This document shows, piece by piece, positions 26,429-36,162 of a stretch of DNA of 64,000 nt (its first letter is position 1; each line of letters starts with the position of its first letter). The DNA comes from Sphingopyxis witflariensis (GTDB lineage: Bacteria > Pseudomonadota > Alphaproteobacteria > Sphingomonadales > Sphingomonadaceae). The notes beneath the pieces are model-generated. The model was not told the origin of the DNA and searched no databases. It worked only from the letters and a program-made list of their open reading frames with translations. The stretch spans positions 155,842-219,841 of the forward strand of contig NZ_NISJ01000007.1 of the NCBI RefSeq assembly GCF_002205635.1. Direction: 5' to 3'. The translations under genes were made by a program, and so were the position numbers.

Positions 26429-28174
26429 TCAAACGCCTTGCAGTTCCCGGGCCGGATTGGCGGTGGGCGGCGTTGCGAGCCGCTCGACCTGGCCGTCGAA
26501 GATCCGCAAGGGACCGGAGGCGTCGGCGCTCGAAATGACATCTAGGAGCGTGACCTGGCCCGACGCCATGGCCGTCGCCAGAGCCGGCCCGAAATCCTCG
26601 GGATCGTCGATCCGGACTCCCACCGCGCCGACCGACCGGGCGACCGCGGCATGATCGACGGCAATGAACTCGATGCCGGTCGTGCTGCGCCCGAAGCCCA
26701 GATTTTCTCCGTGGCGCTGCATGGCAAGCTGCGAATTGTTGAGAACCACCAGCGTGAAGGGGATGTCTTCGCGCACCGCCATCTCAAGTTCGGCCCAGAC
26801 ATGCGCAAAACCGCCGTCGCCGACGAGAGCGACCACCCTGGCCTCCGGACGCGCAAGCTTCGCCCCGATGGCATAGGGAAGGCCCCAGCCGAGGCCGGCG
26901 AGCCCGCGCGGGGTGATCACGCGCTGCCCGGCGCGCCGCGCGGTCAGATAGCTGGTGACCCAGACCGATGAATAGCTGGCATCGGCGACGACAATATCGT
27001 CGGGCGAGATCAGCCGGTCGAGCTCCGCCATCAGCCGCTGCGGGAGGATCGGCCGGGCCGGGGACTCGCATTCGGCGCGGATCGCTTCGAGACGCGCTGT
27101 CCGCGCCGACAGGATCGCCGCGCGCAGCGCCGCCGCCTTGCTCTGGCGGAGCGTCAGGTCGCACCGCGCAAGCGCATCGGCGAGGTCGGACACCGCGGAG
27201 CGGGCGTCGCCCACGAGCCGCACGGCCTCATAGGTCCGGCCGACTTCCTCGCCGGCGATGTCGATATGGATATAGGTCGCGCCCGGCGCGGTCAGCGTCC
27301 AGGCATCGGTGCCGTTTTCATTGGTCCGGGTTCCGATCAGGAGAACCACATCGGCCTTTTCGAACATCGCCCGATGCGCGGCGGCGGGCCCGTTCTCGCC
27401 CGTTATATTCGCGGCGACACCCAGCGACAGGGGCGCGGTTTCGTCGATCGCACCCTTGCCCATGAAGGTCGTCGCGACGGGCAGCTGACCCACGTCGATG
27501 AGGCGCGCGAGTTCGTCGGTTGCCCCCGACCCGTGAACGCCGCCGCCGACGATGATTACCGGGGCCTCGGCCTCGGCGAGCAGTTGCGCGGCGGCCTCGA
27601 CGGCCGCCGCCTCGGGGCGCGGCCGGTCGAGCGGGAAGCCACCCAGATTGCGCGTGCGGACGAAGGGCGGCGGCGTGCACGGCTGCATCAGCATGTCCTT
27701 GGCAAGCAGCAGCACGACCGGCCCCGGGCGTCCGCTGTTGGCCGCGATCATTGCGAGATCGATATATTCGGCAGCGCGGTTGGGATCGTCAAGGCGGCGG
27801 GTCCATTTGGAGACGCCGGCGAACAACGCAAAATGGTCGAACTCCTGAAAGGCATTGCGGTCGCGCTGGGCGGCGGGAACTTCCTGCACGAGAACGAGCA
27901 TCGGGATCGATGCGGTCAGCGCCTCAGCCATCGGCGCCACCATCAGCGTCGCCGCCGGGCCGTTCTGCGCCGCGACCACCCCGATCCGGCCCGACACCCG
28001 CGAATAGGCATCGGCCATCGCGCCGGCCGCATTTTCGGTCCGATAAAGGAGTTGCCGAATGCCCGCCTCCTCCGCTGCCAACATCAGCGCGGTGGGGTTG
28101 CTCTGGCCAAAAATGAAATCAACGCCATGGCGAACCAGCGCTCCTGCAATCACGTCCGAGACACTCTTGGTCAT
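26429..28174 (-). CDS. ThDP-dependent decarboxylase/lyase, acetolactate-synthase-like
   Basis: This 581-residue enzyme has three ThDP-family domains. The N-terminal Pyr domain carries the cofactor-activating glutamate in LYRTENAAGAMADAYSR. A central FAD/NAD-like domain follows, and the PP domain has the ThDP motif GDGGF...NN (GDG at 26809-26817 on the minus strand, then VLNN). The family covers acetolactate synthase, benzoylformate decarboxylase and benzaldehyde lyase. Pairing with an aldehyde dehydrogenase and an esterase suggests 2-keto-acid decarboxylation to an aldehyde. ATG at 28174 is preferred over GTG at 28177. The shared 35-bp element lies 166-200 bp upstream. Confidence 0.88.
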   Translation of the reverse strand: MTKSVSDVIAGALVRHGVDFIFGQSNPTALMLAAEEAGIRQLLYRTENAAGAMADAYSRVSGRIGVVAAQNGPAATLMVAPMAEALTASIPMLVLVQEVPAAQRDRNAFQEFDHFALFAGVSKWTRRLDDPNRAAEYIDLAMIAANSGRPGPVVLLLAKDMLMQPCTPPPFVRTRNLGGFPLDRPRPEAAAVEAAAQLLAEAEAPVIIVGGGVHGSGATDELARLIDVGQLPVATTFMGKGAIDETAPLSLGVAANITGENGPAAAHRAMFEKADVVLLIGTRTNENGTDAWTLTAPGATYIHIDIAGEEVGRTYEAVRLVGDARSAVSDLADALARCDLTLRQSKAAALRAAILSARTARLEAIRAECESPARPILPQRLMAELDRLISPDDIVVADASYSSVWVTSYLTARRAGQRVITPRGLAGLGWGLPYAIGAKLARPEARVVALVGDGGFAHVWAELEMAVREDIPFTLVVLNNSQLAMQRHGENLGFGRSTTGIEFIAVDHAAVARSVGAVGVRIDDPEDFGPALATAMASGQVTLLDVISSADASGPLRIFDGQVERLATPPTANPARELQGV

Positions 28175-28593
28175 CACTCATTCCCCTTCGCTCGGCGGCG
28201 GGTCTCCCGACATGGTCCTGATCGCCTTTCCCCGACCGACCCTGCTTCATCCGCTCACCCGCGTGGTCGCGAGGAAAGCGATAGAACCATGTTGATCATC
28301 GGACAGACCGCCCCTTGTCTCGAAACCCTACGCTCCAACTTTCATTATATGAAATACATTCTCTATTTGACATAGATTCCTTCAACTGTAAACCCGTCGA
28401 AACACGGCCCGCGCATTCGGCGGGCGCGACAAGGCTGGCAGCAATGGCGCTCGCGCGTCAGCGGCTCATGTATTTGGGAAGCAGCAAGATTATCACTCGC
28501 CGTAGCGATGCCGCCGACTACAGACCGGTCCAATGACGGTATTGCGCGGCCGGAAACCCAGCCCGATAAAATCGAGAGGTTGCCGAGCTGGAG
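28175..28593. other. 419-bp regulatory region between the ThDP operon and the IclR gene
   Basis: No convincing gene is present. An AT-rich patch at 28335-28385 holds the dyad TTTCAT-TAT-ATGAAA and the bipartite element shared with the 36.2-kb promoter region. The rest (28386-28593) separates it from the 3' end of the IclR gene. Confidence 0.55.
28340..28374. promoter_or_regulatory. Bipartite element, copy 1 (candidate IclR operator)
   Basis: TTTCATTAT (28340-28348) and TATTTGACATA (28364-28374) are separated by 15 bp. Both halves and the spacing recur exactly at 36163-36197. This copy also contains the 15-bp dyad TTTCAT-TAT-ATGAAA at 28340-28354. TTGACA could also serve as a -35 box. Confidence 0.6.
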
Positions 28594-29370
28594 CTAGTGC
28601 GCGCGGAACGCAGTATTCTTGAGGAGGCGCGTGGCTTCCGCCGCCGCGGCCAAGACGGCTTCGCGAAACGCATCGGGCGACTTGTCCATGCGGAATATCG
28701 GAGTCACAATGCCCACCGCCCCCAGCACCGCGCCGGCAGCGTCGAAGACGGGAGCACCGATCGAGATAATGCCTTCTTCGGTCTGCCCGTCATCCACCGA
28801 CCATCCGCGCGAGGCGGTCAGGGGCAATTCCTTTTCCAGCGCTTTCATTATCGCCTTGCGAAGCTGGCCGGCGGTGCTCGCGAGGCTCTCGTCGAGCATC
28901 GCCTTTCGCTCGGCGCCGTCAAGGTGGGCCAATACGGCCTTGCCGGCGGCGCGCCGATATTCATGCCCCGACAATCCGACATAGAGGCCCGCCACCCGCA
29001 ACCGCTGCGATCCCTCGACCAGCACTTTCAAGACGACATGCTGCGCCTCGCGGAGCGAGAGGAACGAGGTTTCCATCGTCGAGGCAGCGAGCTGCTGAAC
29101 GACAGGCGCCAGCAGTTGCTCGACGCTCTCGTGCCGCCGGTAATTTTGCGCGAGGATGGCCACCCCGTCCCCAAGTTCAAGCCGCCCCTCGTCGTCGCGC
29201 TTGATAAAATTGCGCGCCACGAGGGTGCGGAGCAGATGATAGGAGGTGGTGATATTGAGGTCGAGCGCCTTGGACACGTCGCGGATATTGGGCGGCACCG
29301 GCGCCGTCGCCACATATTCGAGAAATGAAAGGGCCCGTTCTACGGTTTGTAGCGTGTAATTATTGTCCAT
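28594..29370 (-). CDS. IclR family transcriptional regulator
   Basis: The 258-residue protein has an N-terminal winged HTH (LQTVERALSFLEYVA..., LDLNITTSYHLLRTLVARNFIKR) and a C-terminal effector-binding GAF-like domain (EYRRAAGKAVLAHLD..., GIISIGAPVFD). IclR members usually control catabolic operons for aromatic or organic acids. It sits between the SDR-cyclase-ALDH operon and the ThDP operon and is the best candidate for the 35-bp bipartite element. Confidence 0.92.
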   Translation of the reverse strand: MDNNYTLQTVERALSFLEYVATAPVPPNIRDVSKALDLNITTSYHLLRTLVARNFIKRDDEGRLELGDGVAILAQNYRRHESVEQLLAPVVQQLAASTMETSFLSLREAQHVVLKVLVEGSQRLRVAGLYVGLSGHEYRRAAGKAVLAHLDGAERKAMLDESLASTAGQLRKAIMKALEKELPLTASRGWSVDDGQTEEGIISIGAPVFDAAGAVLGAVGIVTPIFRMDKSPDAFREAVLAAAAEATRLLKNTAFRAH

Positions 29371-29457
29371 GCGGCCTGCGTAGATCAGAATGTGCTTATT
29401 GAGGATGCTCTATTTGCAAAGCAGCGGCAACGGCAAAGAAGTCGGCCGGGTCCCCAG

Positions 29458-30243
29458 CTACAATATGCGCGGGATATTGAGCCCGCCGGCCGTCCAGATC
29501 GGTTGTCCGGTCATATATGGCAGAGCGCCCGACGCGAGCGAACAGACTGTCCGGCCGACATCTTCGGGCAACCCCCATCGCGCAATCGGAACAGTGCCGG
29601 CGGCCAGCAGTTTCTCGATTGTATCGCTGCCCGTCTTCGCCGTCATCGGCGTCTGCATGAGGCCCGGGCGAACCTCATGGACGTGAATGCCGTCACCGGC
29701 GAGGCGCGCCGCGAATAATTTGGTGACCATCGACAGCGCCGATTTCGTTACGCAATATTGCGACCGATCGGTGAAGGACAGCTCGGCTGCGATCGAGGTG
29801 ATCAGGATGATCGAGCGATAGGCATCGGGCGCTGCCGGGCCGCTCGCGATCAGCATTTTGGCGAAGGCCTGAGTGAGGAAGAAGGTGCCGCGCAGGTTGA
29901 CCTCGACCGAACGGTCGAAAGCGTCCGAACCGAGTTCAAGGATATCGGTCAGCGGCCTTGCGGCGATCCCAGCATTGTTGACGAGGCAATCGAGCCGCCC
30001 GAAATCCGTCTCTATCGCCGACAGCACCGGCGCATGGGCCGGTATATCGGCGATATCCATCTGATAATAGCGGCACGTGCCTGCACCCTCGGCGGGCGCG
30101 GTCAGCACTGCGGGCAGCTCGGCCTTTGCCGCCAGATCGACGATCGCGAGATCGAACCCCGCCGCGCGCAGCGACTGGGCGATGCCGAGGCCGAGGCCCT
30201 GCAATCCACCGGTTACAATCGCCACGGGGCGTCTCGGAGACAT
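29458..30243 (-). CDS. SDR family oxidoreductase
   Basis: This 261-residue NAD(P)-dependent short-chain dehydrogenase has the Rossmann motif TGGLQGLGLGIA, the structural NNAG motif and the catalytic YCVTK. Its Ser is in IILITSIAAEL. It resembles FabG-type 3-ketoacyl reductases. The ATG at 30243 is directly preceded by GGAGGAAAGAGAT, a strong ribosome-binding site, so earlier in-frame starts are unlikely. It is the last gene of the TonB receptor-hydrolase-ALDH-cyclase-SDR operon. It would oxidise an alcohol or reduce a ketone intermediate. Confidence 0.9.
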   Translation of the reverse strand: MSPRRPVAIVTGGLQGLGLGIAQSLRAAGFDLAIVDLAAKAELPAVLTAPAEGAGTCRYYQMDIADIPAHAPVLSAIETDFGRLDCLVNNAGIAARPLTDILELGSDAFDRSVEVNLRGTFFLTQAFAKMLIASGPAAPDAYRSIILITSIAAELSFTDRSQYCVTKSALSMVTKLFAARLAGDGIHVHEVRPGLMQTPMTAKTGSDTIEKLLAAGTVPIARWGLPEDVGRTVCSLASGALPYMTGQPIWTAGGLNIPRIL

Positions 30244-30283
30244 ATCTCTTTCCTCCAGCAGCATCGTCACACTCCCTCGAACT

Positions 30284-31246
30284 TCACTTGATTGCCACGG
30301 GATTTACGGGCGCGCCGGTGCCGTTCACGATTTTGAGCGGTGCGGCGACATAGAGAAAATCCCACTGCCCGTCGTCGGCACAATCGGCCGCGAGACGCGA
30401 CAGGTCACACAATTCGGTAAAGGTGACGCCAAGATTGCGCATCAGCGCGCCGTGCAGCGGCAGCATGGCGCCATTAACCGGATCGATGGTCACCTCGTTG
30501 GCCATGGTATCGGTAAGCAGATTGGGGATTTCCATGGCGTGGAACCAGTCGACCAGCTCGGGCGAGTAGGTCAGGCCAGGTTCGACAAAATGGGCATAAA
30601 ATTCTTCGGCTCCGAGCGCAAAAAAGGATTCGATGAAGCCGGTACGGATCAGCAGAATATCATGTTTGCGGATTTCGCAGCCCTGCGCCGCAGCTGCCGC
30701 GAGCAGGTCCTCATGGGTGAAGGTTTCGCCCTTGTCGAGCCAGGGCTTGCCGCGCAGCCGCGCGATATCGAGCAGGACACCCCGGCCGACGATACCGCGC
30801 TCACCAATGGCCTGGACACTCGCCTTCTCAAGCCCGCCAATCGTGGTTTTGGCATCATAGCCATTGTATAACTGTCCGTCGTACCAGACATGACCCAGCG
30901 CGTCATATTGAGTCGATCCCTGCAGATAGGCCGAGATCGCATCGTCGGCATAATGCTGGCCGCCCGGCAGGTCGGGAGCCTTGCCGCAGCACCAATGGCC
31001 TTCATCGATGATCTGGTACCGTTCGGCGCTGCGTCGGCCGGGCCAGACAGGGTCACCCTTCGGATCCGCCATCGGCACCTGAAGGGTGAACTGCTTGCCC
31101 GACCGGACGCTGGCGACGGCGCTAAGGACCTGCTGCGTGCCGAGAAAATTAAGAGCGCCGACCTCATCGTCGGGGCCCCACCGCCCCCAGTTTTTCGGCG
31201 CGTCGCGCAATATGTCCGCGACATCGGATCCCATGGCATGGCTCAT
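30284..31246 (-). CDS. Cyclase-family (kynurenine-formamidase-like) hydrolase
   Basis: This 320-residue protein of the PF04199 cyclase family has the family core GSTQYDALGHVWY in place of the textbook HxGTHxDxxxH metal site. It also has a later DILLIRTG and a C-terminal LPLHGALM. Members hydrolyse cyclic amides, imides or lactones, or open isatin. The T-Q-x-D-A-L-x-H variant belongs to a known subgroup, so a metal site is still possible. The ATG at 31246 follows the ALDH stop by 11 bp. It probably opens a ring or hydrolyses an amide in this pathway. Confidence 0.82.
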   Translation of the reverse strand: MSHAMGSDVADILRDAPKNWGRWGPDDEVGALNFLGTQQVLSAVASVRSGKQFTLQVPMADPKGDPVWPGRRSAERYQIIDEGHWCCGKAPDLPGGQHYADDAISAYLQGSTQYDALGHVWYDGQLYNGYDAKTTIGGLEKASVQAIGERGIVGRGVLLDIARLRGKPWLDKGETFTHEDLLAAAAAQGCEIRKHDILLIRTGFIESFFALGAEEFYAHFVEPGLTYSPELVDWFHAMEIPNLLTDTMANEVTIDPVNGAMLPLHGALMRNLGVTFTELCDLSRLAADCADDGQWDFLYVAAPLKIVNGTGAPVNPVAIK

Positions 31247-31257
31247 TGTCTCTCCCC

Positions 31258-32688
31258 TCAACCGGCTGGCGCGAGCTTGCGGCTGGTGATCGTCTGACTG
31301 TTGGTAAATTCGAGCAGGCCCGCCATGCCATGTTCGACGCCGACGCCCGACTGCTTGTGCCCGCCGAACGGTGCGTTGGGCAGGAAGGCGAACATTTCGT
31401 TGATCCAGACGGTTCCGGTCTCCAGCCGCGCACCGATCGCGCGTGCCTGGTCGAGGTCGTTCGACCAAACCGACCCGCCGAGTCCGGTCTCGCTGTCGTT
31501 CGCGCGCCGGATCACATCGTCGATATCGTCATATTTGAGCAGCGGCAGCACAGGACCAAAGGCCTCTTCGGTCACGACGCGCGACTTTTCGGGCGGATTG
31601 TCGACAATCGAAATGGGAATGAAATAGCCGGGACATCCCGAAACCTCGCCGCCGATCAGAAATTTTTGTCCCTCGGCGCGCGCGTCGTCGAGCAGCTGCC
31701 TGACCTTCTCATATTGCATTCCGTTCTGGACCGGCCCGAGATCGATTCCCTGCTGGGCTCCGTCGCCGAGCGCGACCGTCTTGGCAAATTCGACCAGCTC
31801 ATGGGCGACGGCATCGTAAATGTCGGCGTGAATATAAAGCCGCTTGATGGCGACGCAGACCTGCGCGCTGTTGAAAAAGGCGCCCCAGAAAAGCTGCGGC
31901 GCGATCTCCTTGGGGTCGACATCGGGAAGGACGATCGCGGCGTCGTTGCCGCCAAGTTCCAAGGTGACCCGCTTGAGGGTCTGCGCGGCGCTTTCCATCA
32001 CGCGCTTGCCGGTCGCGGTCGAGCCGGTGAATGACACTTTGCCGATGTCGGGATGTGCGGTGATCCATTGTCCCAGATCATTGCCGCCCGATACGATGTT
32101 GAGCACGCCGGCCGGCAGGACATCGCGGAGCAGCTCGCCAAGCTTCAGCGTCGAGAGCGGTGTATAGGGCGACGGTTTGAGCACCACGGTGTTGCCCGCC
32201 AGCAACGCGGGCGCCATTTTCCAGATCGCCATCAACAGCGGCGCATTCCACGGCGTGATCGCGCCAACGACACCGATCGGCCGGTGATGGATTTCGACAC
32301 GGCGCGTATCGCTGTCTTCGACCAGCTCGACCGGCAGCGTGAAGCCCGCGACCGCTTGGCACCACTGGGCGCAGACGTCGATCTCCCATTCGGCACCGCC
32401 GAGCGGCCTTCCCTGTTCGGCGGTAAACAAGCGAGCCATCTCGGATTTGTGACCAAGCATGTGCTCGGCGATCGCGGCGATCATCGCCTGCCGTTCGCTG
32501 ATCGGCCGCGCCGACCATGCCGGAAAGGCCCTCTTGGCTGCCGCCACGGCGGCATCGAGCTGCGCGCGGCTCGCATCCGGAACATGGGCGATAACCTCTT
32601 CGGTCGCCGGATTGACGACCGCGATGGTTGCATCGCTGACGGCGCCTTCGCCATCAATCGTCATGCTGTAATGGTCGTCGAAGATCAT
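31258..32688 (-). CDS. Aldehyde dehydrogenase family protein
   Basis: This 476-residue ALDH has ITPWNAPLLMA, LKPSPYTPL and FTGSTATGKRV for cofactor binding. The catalytic glutamate is in LELGGNDA and the nucleophile Cys in SAQVCVAIKR. It is not a close copy of the other dehydrogenase in this window (24909-26423), so the cluster can oxidise two different aldehydes. Its start overlaps the stop of the upstream hydrolase (ATGA), showing co-translation. Confidence 0.93.
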   Translation of the reverse strand: MIFDDHYSMTIDGEGAVSDATIAVVNPATEEVIAHVPDASRAQLDAAVAAAKRAFPAWSARPISERQAMIAAIAEHMLGHKSEMARLFTAEQGRPLGGAEWEIDVCAQWCQAVAGFTLPVELVEDSDTRRVEIHHRPIGVVGAITPWNAPLLMAIWKMAPALLAGNTVVLKPSPYTPLSTLKLGELLRDVLPAGVLNIVSGGNDLGQWITAHPDIGKVSFTGSTATGKRVMESAAQTLKRVTLELGGNDAAIVLPDVDPKEIAPQLFWGAFFNSAQVCVAIKRLYIHADIYDAVAHELVEFAKTVALGDGAQQGIDLGPVQNGMQYEKVRQLLDDARAEGQKFLIGGEVSGCPGYFIPISIVDNPPEKSRVVTEEAFGPVLPLLKYDDIDDVIRRANDSETGLGGSVWSNDLDQARAIGARLETGTVWINEMFAFLPNAPFGGHKQSGVGVEHGMAGLLEFTNSQTITSRKLAPAG

Positions 32689-33518
32689 GCCTTCTTCTCC
32701 TGTTCGGCAGCCGCCATGAGGGCGAGCATTTCGGGTATGACGACGGCGGGCGCCTCGAGAATCGGACTATGGCCCACGCCCTGCAGGGGCACGAGCCGGG
32801 CCCCGCGAATACCGGCCGCGACTTCGCGGCTCCATTCGATCGGCCGCGCGATATCGTCTTCGCTGGAGTAGACGAGCGCCGGGACGGTGATGCTCGCCAG
32901 GAGGTCGGCTGCATTTCCCCGTTCCAGAACGCCGTACATGGCGGGCCAGGATGACCGGGGCAGAAGTCCGATGCGGGTGCGCCAATGCGCAAGCATCGCC
33001 TGCGCTTCGGGTCTGGCACGCGTCGTCGCGCCAAACATGATCGCCATCATCATTTCGAGATCGTCGCCCGCAAAGCCGTCCTCACCGGTCCGGTCGAGCA
33101 GCGCACGAAAATTTGCCATCTGTTCGGGGGGTTCGCTGCGGACCGAGGACCCCATCATGACAACCGAGCGGAACAGCTCTGGACGCTGCGCGAGCATGCG
33201 CACCGCGACATCGCCGCCCATCGACGCGGCCGCCAGATGGACGGGTGGCAGCGCCATCGCTTCGATCAGCGCAATCATGTCCGCGGCGCAGCACTCCATG
33301 CTGACGGCGGCCTCGGTGGCGGGAGCGCTGCCTCCCTGCCCCCGGAAATCAGGCCGCACGACACGGAAGCGGCCGGCGGCGGCCGGAACCAGATCGTCGA
33401 ACATCCTCCCGTCGAGGAACAGCGAGTGAAGGCAGACGATCGGCGTCAGGTCCGGTTCGCCCGTATCCTCGACCCAGAGGATCGTATCGCGGACCGCAAT
33501 TCCTTGTCGGATCGTCAT
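32685..33518 (-). CDS. Alpha/beta hydrolase (enol-lactonase-like)
   Basis: This 277-residue enzyme has VCLHSLFLDGRMFD (oxyanion loop), the nucleophile motif AASMGGDVA, and the catalytic histidine in GVGHSPILEAP. The fold resembles 3-oxoadipate enol-lactonase (PcaD) and related carbon-carbon or ester hydrolases. ATG at 33518 is chosen because the upstream extension runs into the TonB-receptor gene. It overlaps the ALDH gene by four bases. The substrate is not known. Confidence 0.9.
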   Translation of the reverse strand: MTIRQGIAVRDTILWVEDTGEPDLTPIVCLHSLFLDGRMFDDLVPAAAGRFRVVRPDFRGQGGSAPATEAAVSMECCAADMIALIEAMALPPVHLAAASMGGDVAVRMLAQRPELFRSVVMMGSSVRSEPPEQMANFRALLDRTGEDGFAGDDLEMMMAIMFGATTRARPEAQAMLAHWRTRIGLLPRSSWPAMYGVLERGNAADLLASITVPALVYSSEDDIARPIEWSREVAAGIRGARLVPLQGVGHSPILEAPAVVIPEMLALMAAAEQEKKA

Positions 33519-33553
33519 GCCTCTTCGTCCTTCCCCGGCGCCTTGCCGTCTCG

Positions 33554-35998
33554 TCAGAAATCGTAGCTGAAGGTGACGCCATATTCGGCGGGCCGGCCAG
33601 TGTAGCGCACGATCGTGTCGAACGCGCGCAGGCTGTTGGTCCAATAATGCGTGTCGGTGACATTCTTGCCCCACAGCATGAGCTTCCAGCCGGCATCGGG
33701 CGACGTCAGACCCGCTCGTAGATCGAGCGTGGTATAGCCCTTGATCGTGGCATCGAGCTTGTCCTGTCCGCCGAGCTGCGGCGAGCCGTAGCTTTTGGTC
33801 TGACTACGCACGCCGGCGCCGAAGAAGGCGTCGAGGCTGCCGCTGACCGGAAACGCATAATCGATGCTCGCGGAGGCCGCGAACTTGGGCGCAAACGGCA
33901 GATCAGCACCTTCGAAAGATGCGAAGACGGGGAACAGCAGGCCCCCGCTGTTCTGCGCGCCGACGACGCCGTTGAAGTCCTTGATGCGGGTGTTGAGATA
34001 GGTCCCGGCAAGGCGCAGGGTCAGCCCGCGCGCCGGTTCTGCGGTCAGGTCGAACTCGGCGCCAAAGATGCGCGACTTGGGGATGCTGACCAGCTGTTCG
34101 AGCGCGCCGAACAGCGGGTCGACGGTTTTCCCGCGCGTCTGCTTGTTCGCATAGTCATAATAGAAGGCGGCACCGTTCAGGACGATGCGGCTGCCATCGA
34201 AGCTGGATTTGAAGCCGACCTCGTAAGCGGTCAGCTTTTCCTGCGGAACCGGATAGAATTGCGCCTGGCTCGCCGCGTTGACGAGCGGAAAGGCGCCGCC
34301 CTTGAAGCCGCGCGACATGTTGGCATAGAACAGCAGATCGTCGTTCGGCTTGAAGTCCACCCCGACGCTCCAGGGGACATTATCCTCCTTGAGCTTCGCA
34401 TTATAGACGCCCGACACGCAGGTGTCGGGATCGAGCGAGACCGATTCGCCGGGGACCACGGGGGTGAAGGTTGCGGTGGGACAAAAAAGCGGGACATAGG
34501 CGAGCGGGATCAGCACGTTGAAGAACTGGGTCAGGCCGAGCGAGCCGGGGATCGGTTCGACATAGCCCGGCGTGTCATAGACCCGGCCCGCGGTCGTGCG
34601 GCTGCTGTCAGTGTACCGGATCCCGGCCTTCAGCGTCAGCCGGTCGGTCAGGTCATATTCGAGGTTTCCGAACGCTGCCCATTGTTCGAACAGCTGGCGC
34701 GTGTCGAGCGTGTTGGCCGTGAAGCCGTCACGAAACCCGGTCGAGGCAAAGGGATAGATCGCATCGATCCGTTCGTAACTGAAGGTGCGCTGGTAATTGC
34801 CGCCGATCATCCAGCGCAGCTGCGCCGAGGGCTCGGTGCTGGCGAGCCGCATCTCCTGGCTGAAATCATTCGCCTTTGCCGGGTTCGCCGCCTGATCGAA
34901 GGCAGCCAGGTCGGTGCCCGAATAGGATGATGCCTTGCGCTGGCGCAGGTCGCTGTAGCCGGTCAGCGAGGTGAGCGTGATCGTGTCGCTGACATCGATA
35001 TTGGCGGTCAGCGATGTCTGGTAGAAACGATCGTCGCGATAGGGCCGGTAATCGGGGCTCCAGTTCGCGGCGCGATTGTTCGCCGGGGCCGCGGGGATCA
35101 GCAGCAAAGGAAAATCGGGCGGGACAACCTGACCGAAGGTCACCGAGCCGACGGGCGCCTGCAGGTCGGCGGGGGTGGTCTGGCGCGCCAGCTGCGGAGC
35201 CTGCGGGTCCGAGCGGTTGAGCCAGCCATTGGCGTTGAACAGGAGGTTCACCGTGTCGCTCGGCTGCCAGTCGAGGATGAGGCGGCCGGCGACCTCGTCG
35301 GTCTTGCCGAGCTTGTCGCCGCGCGTATAACTATATTGCCAGTCGTCGCCCCGGCTCAGCTTGACCGCGATGCGCCCCTTGAGCGTGTCGGAAATGGGGC
35401 CGCTGACATAGGCGCCGACGCGCACCATGTTAAAGCGGCCATAGCCAAGCTCGACGCCGGCCTGCAGGTCGTTGGTCGGCTTCGCCGCGATCAGGTTGAT
35501 CGCACCGCCAGTTGCATTGGTCCCGAACAGGGTGCCTTGCGGCCCTTTCAGCACTTCGATCCGCTCGACGTCGAACGCGGTGAGCGCCCCGAAAGCCGGG
35601 ATCGCGAGCGGCACCTGATCGAGATACAGCGCCACGTCGGGTGCCGCGCTGAGCGTGCTCTCGAAAAATCCGACACCGCGCAGCGTGTAAACCGGCGTAC
35701 CGCTGGGCGACGGCGTCACATCAAGGCCGGGAACGATCTTTGCGAGGTCGGTGATGGAATTGACCCCGGCGTTCGCCAACGTCTCGCTACCGAAGGCGGC
35801 GACGCTGAGACCGACATCCTGCAGTCGCTGCTCGCGCTTCTGGGCTGTGACAACAATGTCGCCGGCACCGCTGTCTCCGACGTCCTGCCTTTGCGCCGGC
35901 GCATCCTGCGCCGCGGCCGCGGCCGGCAATGCGAGCACGAGCATCGCGCCCGCAGCGAGGCGCGCACGAAAATTGCTGCGGTCTCGGTAATCGATCAT
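33554..35998 (-). CDS. TonB-dependent receptor (second)
   Basis: This 814-residue outer-membrane receptor starts MIDYRDRS. It has a signal peptide with the core AAGAMLVLALPAAAAA and a plug starting DIVVTAQKREQRLQDVG, followed by YTLRGVGF and VEVLKGPQGTLFGTNATGG. The barrel ends VTFSYDF. ATG at 35998 has a GGGAGGG ribosome-binding site; the frame is open further but overlaps the divergent promoter region. It is the first gene of a five-gene operon (receptor, hydrolase, ALDH, cyclase, SDR) and likely imports that operon's substrate. Confidence 0.94.
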   Translation of the reverse strand: MIDYRDRSNFRARLAAGAMLVLALPAAAAAQDAPAQRQDVGDSGAGDIVVTAQKREQRLQDVGLSVAAFGSETLANAGVNSITDLAKIVPGLDVTPSPSGTPVYTLRGVGFFESTLSAAPDVALYLDQVPLAIPAFGALTAFDVERIEVLKGPQGTLFGTNATGGAINLIAAKPTNDLQAGVELGYGRFNMVRVGAYVSGPISDTLKGRIAVKLSRGDDWQYSYTRGDKLGKTDEVAGRLILDWQPSDTVNLLFNANGWLNRSDPQAPQLARQTTPADLQAPVGSVTFGQVVPPDFPLLLIPAAPANNRAANWSPDYRPYRDDRFYQTSLTANIDVSDTITLTSLTGYSDLRQRKASSYSGTDLAAFDQAANPAKANDFSQEMRLASTEPSAQLRWMIGGNYQRTFSYERIDAIYPFASTGFRDGFTANTLDTRQLFEQWAAFGNLEYDLTDRLTLKAGIRYTDSSRTTAGRVYDTPGYVEPIPGSLGLTQFFNVLIPLAYVPLFCPTATFTPVVPGESVSLDPDTCVSGVYNAKLKEDNVPWSVGVDFKPNDDLLFYANMSRGFKGGAFPLVNAASQAQFYPVPQEKLTAYEVGFKSSFDGSRIVLNGAAFYYDYANKQTRGKTVDPLFGALEQLVSIPKSRIFGAEFDLTAEPARGLTLRLAGTYLNTRIKDFNGVVGAQNSGGLLFPVFASFEGADLPFAPKFAASASIDYAFPVSGSLDAFFGAGVRSQTKSYGSPQLGGQDKLDATIKGYTTLDLRAGLTSPDAGWKLMLWGKNVTDTHYWTNSLRAFDTIVRYTGRPAEYGVTFSYDF

Positions 35999-36070
35999 CG
36001 TCTTCCCTCCCATATATCGGGCGCGTTCCCGCCCTATTTGCCCCTTACTTAGCACCGATGGCTTTTGTGT

Positions 36071-36096
36071 CAATATATGCACACGTTCATATATTG
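36071..36096. promoter_or_regulatory. Inverted repeat upstream of the second TonB receptor
   Basis: CAATATATG (36071-36079) is perfectly inverted as CATATATTG (36088-36096) with an 8-bp spacer. The site is 73-98 bp upstream of the receptor start. The 9-8-9 geometry equals that of the site at 54516-54541, although the sequence differs. Confidence 0.55.
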
Positions 36097-36162
36097 AAAT
36101 ATATGCGCCGAGCGCCATCGAAGCGGGGCGCCTGCGGCGCCCTCCGCGCTGGATGACCGATG

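Noticed and set aside
27266..28375. Plus-strand frame antisense to the ThDP gene
   Set aside because: Shadow of a well-supported ThDP-dependent enzyme; Arg/Gly-rich with no motif.
28315..28536. Short plus-strand open frame beside the 28.3-kb regulatory element
   Set aside because: The frame overlaps the regulatory element, has no good ribosome-binding site and no recognisable family.
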